A DNA stretch of 11,677 nt from Zasmidium citrigriseum. Taxonomy: Eukaryota; Ascomycota; Dothideomycetes; Mycosphaerellales; Mycosphaerellaceae. The notes beneath the pieces were generated by a model. It had not been told where the DNA came from. It searched no databases and worked only from the letters and a program-made list of their open reading frames with translations. The DNA is taken from positions 1 through 11,677 of the forward strand of contig NHNW01000131.1 of assembly GCA_002786025.1 (NCBI GenBank), written 5' to 3'. The translations under genes were made by a program, and so were the position numbers. Shown one piece after another: positions 7,929 through 11,677 of this stretch. Numbering within the stretch: position 1 is the stretch's first letter; the number at the start of each line of letters is the position of its first letter.

Positions 7929-9716
7929 ATGTCTCTATTAACGTTTAGTTGGATGCCGCTAGAGGTGCGAGCGATAATATTCGAGCGCGAGTTAACCTAC
8001 TCTAACTACCTAGTTATTGTATACGATAACGGGCGACAAAGCAAATACGTCTACGACTTCTTGCCTTTATATCCCGCGTTCAATACACTCGATCGCGAGA
8101 CTGCTACTATAGTTATGTATAGGAACGCCTTTTGTCTTTTAACGTTCGAGGGCGATCCTTGTCTGCAACCCGGCCTTTATGTGCTAATCGCCGAGCACTA
8201 GAGATCGACTATAATAGAATAGCGGGTATCCTATCCTAACCTAGTTGTTGCAAGCGTCTACATTACGGCTAGGCTAGATCCTCGTAACAACACTACGGAT
8301 ATCGAGTACTTAGTTCCGCTATGTACGCTAGGCTTGTATATCTGTCGCCTTTCGGCGGCGTAGTCTACCTACTATCCTAGCATGCCTCTTCCCGACGGTG
8401 TAGATAATAAGCACCTTATGTACTACGACGTCCTCTTAGAATTGCACTATCTTCGAGACGCTTAGCGTAGACAACGTCTAGAAACTCGTCTATTAGACGT
8501 ATTCCGGCCATTGCGGGTGCTAGGCAATCGCTTTAGAGTAAATTCCGCCACGCCCGATTTACACGCCGGGATGTTCGAGTTTAACTACTAGAGGGATCGT
8601 AGACCTAGGCTAGGTGTATAGTTAACTAAGTCCTTAGAAGAACTAGAGTCGTAGGCGTGTCGGGATGTGCGAATTGTAATGCGACGGGGTTAGTCTATTA
8701 CTAGAGACTCTAGCAATCTTCTTACACCCCTTAGTGCACTCGCTGCTACATGTCTAGAGTTAATACGGACGTCGACGGCGGTATATTAGGGTCGACTTAC
8801 AGAACAACTACGGCGGCGACTATAGTAGTTAACTGCGGCTACAGCGTACAACGCATTAGCGATTCGGCTTCGGGTTAACGTAATACGCTTCGACGATTGT
8901 TATAGTTGGCCTACCGTCGCCTATAGTAATTGTAGGGAGTCGATGTGTCTATGTGCCTTTCTTAATTCGCTCGGTAGGACTAATCCGTTAGGAGAGTTAT
9001 TGCCTTACGTAACTGCTAGACTCGACGCTAGCATGGAGCCGGGGACATAGCTAAGCTTGTATTACATAGTCGTGTTGTGCTATTCTGTGCCTGATCTAGG
9101 CACCTCTCTCTACTAGGTGGATAATCTTTAGTAGGGTATGCTACGACTCTAAGCACTTTATCGGCTATACTTCGAGCGGTACTCGTAGCTAGACTACCGT
9201 CGAGTAGTTAACGATATTAACATCCTAACATTAGCCGTGTAGTAGGCTCGAGACTAGTTGTTATAGTCTAGCAATTCCGACCTAGACTATTTTATACCGG
9301 AATTTAACGACAAGATACCCGAGGACGACTTCGAATACTCTGCATTATCTATCGTATAGATAAGGCTAAGCTTGAGCATAGAAGGTCCTCGGGGGTTTCC
9401 CTTACGCCTTACCTACCTATCCGGCACGAGTTAGAGCCTACGAGACATACCTACTATCCCGGATAATAACGATACTCCTCCGATGCTCACCTACGCTAAT
9501 TTCGAGTAAATAGTCGAGCGACGACGAGAAGAGACATTACCTAATCCAACAACGCACCCCTCCTAATACTATTGCAACACACGCCTAACTCCTATCCTAA
9601 CAGAAGTAACCCTCTACGAGATATATAGTATACTAGACTCGGAAGCTAGCGAGAGTCGGAAATAGATACAAACGGGGTTTGCGTTTAGTCTTGCGTCGTT
9701 ACTAACAGGACTTTGA
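7929..9716 (+). pseudogene. Decayed 595-codon gene, possibly F-box-like/2EXR-like N-terminus
   Basis: One frame runs from ATG 7929 to TGA 9714-9716 with about 26 in-frame stops, of which about 23 are TAG and 3 TAA, and no TGA before the end. This is what RIP of CAG, TGG and CAA would give. The first 90 codons are intact (7929-8198). The N-terminus, WMPLEVRAIIFERELTYS, followed by a YDFLPLYPAFNTLDRE stretch and RNAFCLLTFEGDP, resembles fungal proteins starting LPxEVRxxIFE (F-box-like or 2EXR type); this is an impression without a search. Later parts include a DDCYSWP segment near residue 325, and an acidic PEDDFEY segment near residue 470. No enzyme motif is seen. It shares no landmark with the five-copy family, yet is followed by the same spacer box. 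The gene model is well supported; the family is not. Confidence 0.7.
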
Positions 9717-9717
9717 A

Positions 9718-9735
9718 CCTAATTGGTTTAGAAAC
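9718..9735 (+). repeat. CCAATTGG-type box after the 7929 gene
   Basis: CCTAATTGGTTTAGAAAC starts one base after the TGA of the 7929 gene. Two further core copies follow: TCTAATTGGTT at 9812-9822 and TCCAATTGGCTATAAAGT at 9856-9873, the latter with an intact palindrome. Confidence 0.63.
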
Positions 9736-10020
9736 CACCGATAATGCTACCCTAGCTTAGATTTGCGCACATTGTCGGCGTGCCTACTAGGGACCCTGGA
9801 GCGAAATCTTATCTAATTGGTTCGTTCGTAGTACGTTTAGTAGCGAGGCGATTTATCCAATTGGCTATAAAGTTATGTGCCTCTAAGGTAGTCGCATATA
9901 GGTGTCTTCGCCTAAGTTACTATCGCTATGTGTGTTTCACGTCCGTGCGTTATGTACGGGCCGCTACCGTGTTCCTTTTAACTTCTCTCGCTTCCCCTCT
10001 AGCTTCTTCCACCTTGCACT
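9736..10020. other. Spacer with two CCAATTGG-type sites
   Basis: Open frames at 9780-10091 and 9902-10132 cross this stretch, but their translations are low-complexity and neither continues convincingly. I take them as chance openings or a leader. The visible content is the two sites at 9812-9822 and 9856-9873. Confidence 0.35.
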
Positions 10021-10792
10021 CGCGACAAGGGCGGTCGCGCCTACTTTCCGAAGATCAATTATCCTACTTAACACTACTAGGATCAAGTTAGTCGGCTACA
10101 GGCGCTATTGCGAATCCTACGCCGTCTCCTAGATCTTTCGCCGCTATAAGCGCGGCTTCGCTTAGTTCGTAAGCGGTCTTTGCTATATCGAGTTCTATGC
10201 TAACGGATTGTAGGCGGTTCTACTAGTCGCCGACCTATCTAGGCTCCTGTCGAAAACCAAGTTAGCAAGACTATCCTAGGTGAAGGTAGACGATTCCTTC
10301 GGCTAGCTCGCTTCGTTATTAGCGGCTATGCCTATCCTACTATACTACCGTAGGTAAAGACCGAGATCCGCTTAATTTACTACCGTGTCAACGTCGAGAC
10401 GGGCGTTACCTAGATTCGTTACACTATCGTACGTTCTAGTTAGCTCCTCTATTACGGTAAACCTCGATATTTCTAGGAACTCTAAGACAGTTCTAAACGT
10501 ATCGAGAGCTACTCGCGCTTTATACTAATTACCGAGTTTCTGCGGGGAGATGCTTATTAGCGTGCCCTTCGCGACTATCGTTTTAGTAGTCGGCGAGGCG
10601 GAGTGGCTTTCTATAATAGCACGAGGTATGTAGGCTTTCGCCTCCGACGTCTAAGCGAAGTAAAAGACGACGACGAACCTAACTACTAGCCCTAGCTAAG
10701 GGGTGCTAGATTCGATCGCAAGATACTAAACGAATACGTCTCTCTCTCCTATCTAGAAGAAATTCTAGTCCTAGAACTCGCGACTCGGGCAT
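10021..10792 (+). pseudogene. Decayed coding region, strand not fully settled
   Basis: On the + strand, the frame starting at 10021 gives a protein-like reading to about 10791, ending ELATRA before TAG at 10792-10794. A possible 45-nt intron (10169-10213: donor GTAAGC, branch GCTAAC, acceptor GTAG) has the same phase as the family introns. After it, stops are about nine TAG and one TAA. The reading includes RFSSRRGGVAFYNSTRYVGF and a KDDDEPNY stretch. Against this, the codon-aligned antisense frame also looks protein-like over about 10240-10560, and a second minus frame at about 10090-10230 gives a helical Ala-rich reading. Third positions of the + frame are richer in pyrimidines, and the splice pattern favours +, but neither is decisive. 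No function recognised. The 5' end is unknown. Confidence 0.4.
10169..10213 (+). other. Possible intron in the 10021-10792 region (45 nt)
   Basis: GTAAGC donor, GCTAAC branch site and GTAG acceptor, with lengths like the family introns. It would split an Arg codon after its first base. Being a multiple of three, it leaves no frame-shift evidence, so support is from the splice signals alone. Confidence 0.4.
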
Positions 10793-11044
10793 AGCATTAG
10801 CAATATAGCAGACAGAGGAGTGTAATAGAGCTAGACTAAGTTAAGTTTGTTGCGATAAAGGCTAGGCGAGACTATTTAGATAGACGGGTGGGTGTACTCT
10901 CTACTATATATAACACATGTCGTGCTCTTCTATGCCGATACTAGGTCCAACTCTATAGTCCTTACGACCCTCTGTAATCTACAAACGCTTTATCGTTGTT
11001 ATTATGCTACTACATAGTATTTGCCTAGTGTTATATTAACCAAC

Positions 11045-11107
11045 TTCTTGTCTACTTGGTCGAAACTAGTAACTACTAATCTACTAATCTAACTAGTTTA
11101 GATTTCC
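11045..11107 (+). repeat. Direct repeat, copy 1
   Basis: Begins TTCTTGTCTACTTGGTCGAA and ends CTAACTAGTTTAGATTT. It is similar to 11222-11278, 177 nt downstream, with shared ends and a diverged middle. The copies differ partly by C/T changes, consistent with RIP. Confidence 0.55.
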
Positions 11108-11221
11108 TAGACTTTGCTTCGAAGATAATAATATTCCCTTAGGGCGGGTCTAATATTAGTCTTCCGTCTCCTACACTACCTAACATGCTATCGTTATTCG
11201 TCGTGTGTCGTATTTACCGAG

Positions 11222-11278
11222 TTCTTGCCTACTTGGTCGAATACTCTAGCTTGTACTAGTCTAACTAAGTTGGATTTA
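11222..11278 (+). repeat. Direct repeat, copy 2
   Basis: Begins TTCTTGCCTACTTGGTCGAA and ends CTAACTAAGTTGGATTT. Partner of 11045-11107. The 20-base start differs by one base between copies. Origin unknown; it could be a remnant of a larger duplicated segment. Confidence 0.55.
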
Positions 11279-11569
11279 ACTTTAAGAATACGTCCTTGTT
11301 TTATTCAACTAGGTAAAATGTCCCTCTTTAGATATTTTAGAGCACACAATGTATTCAACCTCTATATTCTGTCTTGTGTGTTTGCTTAAGATACACTTCG
11401 CTTCGCCGTGTGTTAATCTAGTCGAGTTACTCGGGTTCGCAATAACTAACGATATCCTTTGCGCTATACGATACGCCTCGATCCCGGTCCTAGTCTACCT
11501 TTTTACTTTGTAGGTATCTCGTAGTCAAGCCTATTAATGCCTAACCGTAAATCTATTACTGCTTATTTG

Positions 11570-11611
11570 TCTCCTTTGTTCCCCTACTTTCCTCTTCTTA
11601 TTCTTCTTCTG
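11570..11611 (+). promoter_or_regulatory. Pyrimidine-rich stretch, possible leader of a gene beyond the window
   Basis: A CT-rich run (CTCC, CCCCTAC, TTCTTCTTCT) of the kind seen before copies A, B and D. It may mark the 5' leader of a further unit whose coding part lies past 11677. No start codon is visible. Confidence 0.3.
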
Positions 11612-11677
11612 CATTAACCGTCGACCGTTCTTAGTATTCTTATAAGCTAGATTCGTATAAACCTCTTATAGTATAGA

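Larger units (their letters stand above)
10795..11569. other. Non-coding stretch with a degenerate direct repeat
   Basis: No gene or RNA recognised; all frames are densely stopped. It contains the two repeat copies listed separately and a TATATATA stretch near 10905-10910. The rest is unassigned RIP-type sequence. Confidence 0.4.

Noticed and set aside
365..9716. A nuclear code in which TAG and TAA mean Gln
   Set aside because: It would explain the open frames, but the CA/TG depletion also covers introns and spacers, and copies keep CAG or CAA beside TAG. RIP explains all of this more simply. Stop usage in conserved genes of the genome would settle it.
1..11677. CRISPR array or bacterial operon
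   Set aside because: No regularly spaced identical short repeats and no ribosome binding sites. The introns and RIP signature indicate a fungus.
1..11677. Transposon open frames (reverse transcriptase, integrase, transposase)
   Set aside because: I saw no catalytic motif, terminal repeat or target-site duplication in any frame I read. A remnant too decayed to see remains possible.

Overview
This window reads as repeat-rich, mutationally decayed DNA from a filamentous ascomycete fungus (Pezizomycotina). Three things point there. First, CpA and TpG are strongly depleted and TpA is enriched while CpG stays common, which is the signature of repeat-induced point mutation (RIP). In 4021-4080, for example, I count 10 TA, 6 CG, and no CA or TG. 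Second, the introns are 47-55 nt long with GTNNGT donors, CTAAC/CTAAT branch sites and YAG or AAG-type ends, as in filamentous fungi. Third, leaders are pyrimidine-rich. Nearly every reading frame is cut by in-frame TAG and TAA, the codons RIP makes from CAG, CAA and TGG, so almost nothing here is an intact gene. I cannot name the species.

Layout: about 300-7260 holds a tandem array of five paralogous pseudogenes, all on the + strand (copies A, B, C, D and E, near 365-1029, 1495-2184, 2641-3409, 3721-4651 and 6343-7256). I do not recognise the family. Its reality is shown by fixed landmarks: two in-frame TAG codons exactly 63 nt apart in all five copies, an [HY]FGPYxxYIDG-like motif, an LFLQxFLG-like block, and one phase-1 intron at the same place in all five, 250 or 253 nt after the second TAG. 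An unrelated decayed gene (5317-5796) sits between copies D and E.

A short motif with core CCAATTGG, extended as CCAATTGGYTTAGAAA, lies just after the end of nearly every unit, roughly every 1.2-1.3 kb. Related copies occur elsewhere in the window.

The segment 7929-9716 is a longer decayed gene of 595 codons with about 26 in-frame TAG/TAA codons and one terminal TGA. Its N-terminus looks like the fungal LPxEVRxxIFE type (F-box-like or 2EXR-like), a weak resemblance only. The segment about 10021-10792 is another decayed coding region whose strand is not fully settled. The right end (10800-11677) is non-coding as far as I can see. It has a degenerate direct repeat and a pyrimidine-rich stretch that may be the leader of a gene beyond the window.

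The overall picture is a local amplification of a small lineage-specific fungal gene family that diverged under selection, kept its intron, and was then inactivated by RIP together with its neighbours.
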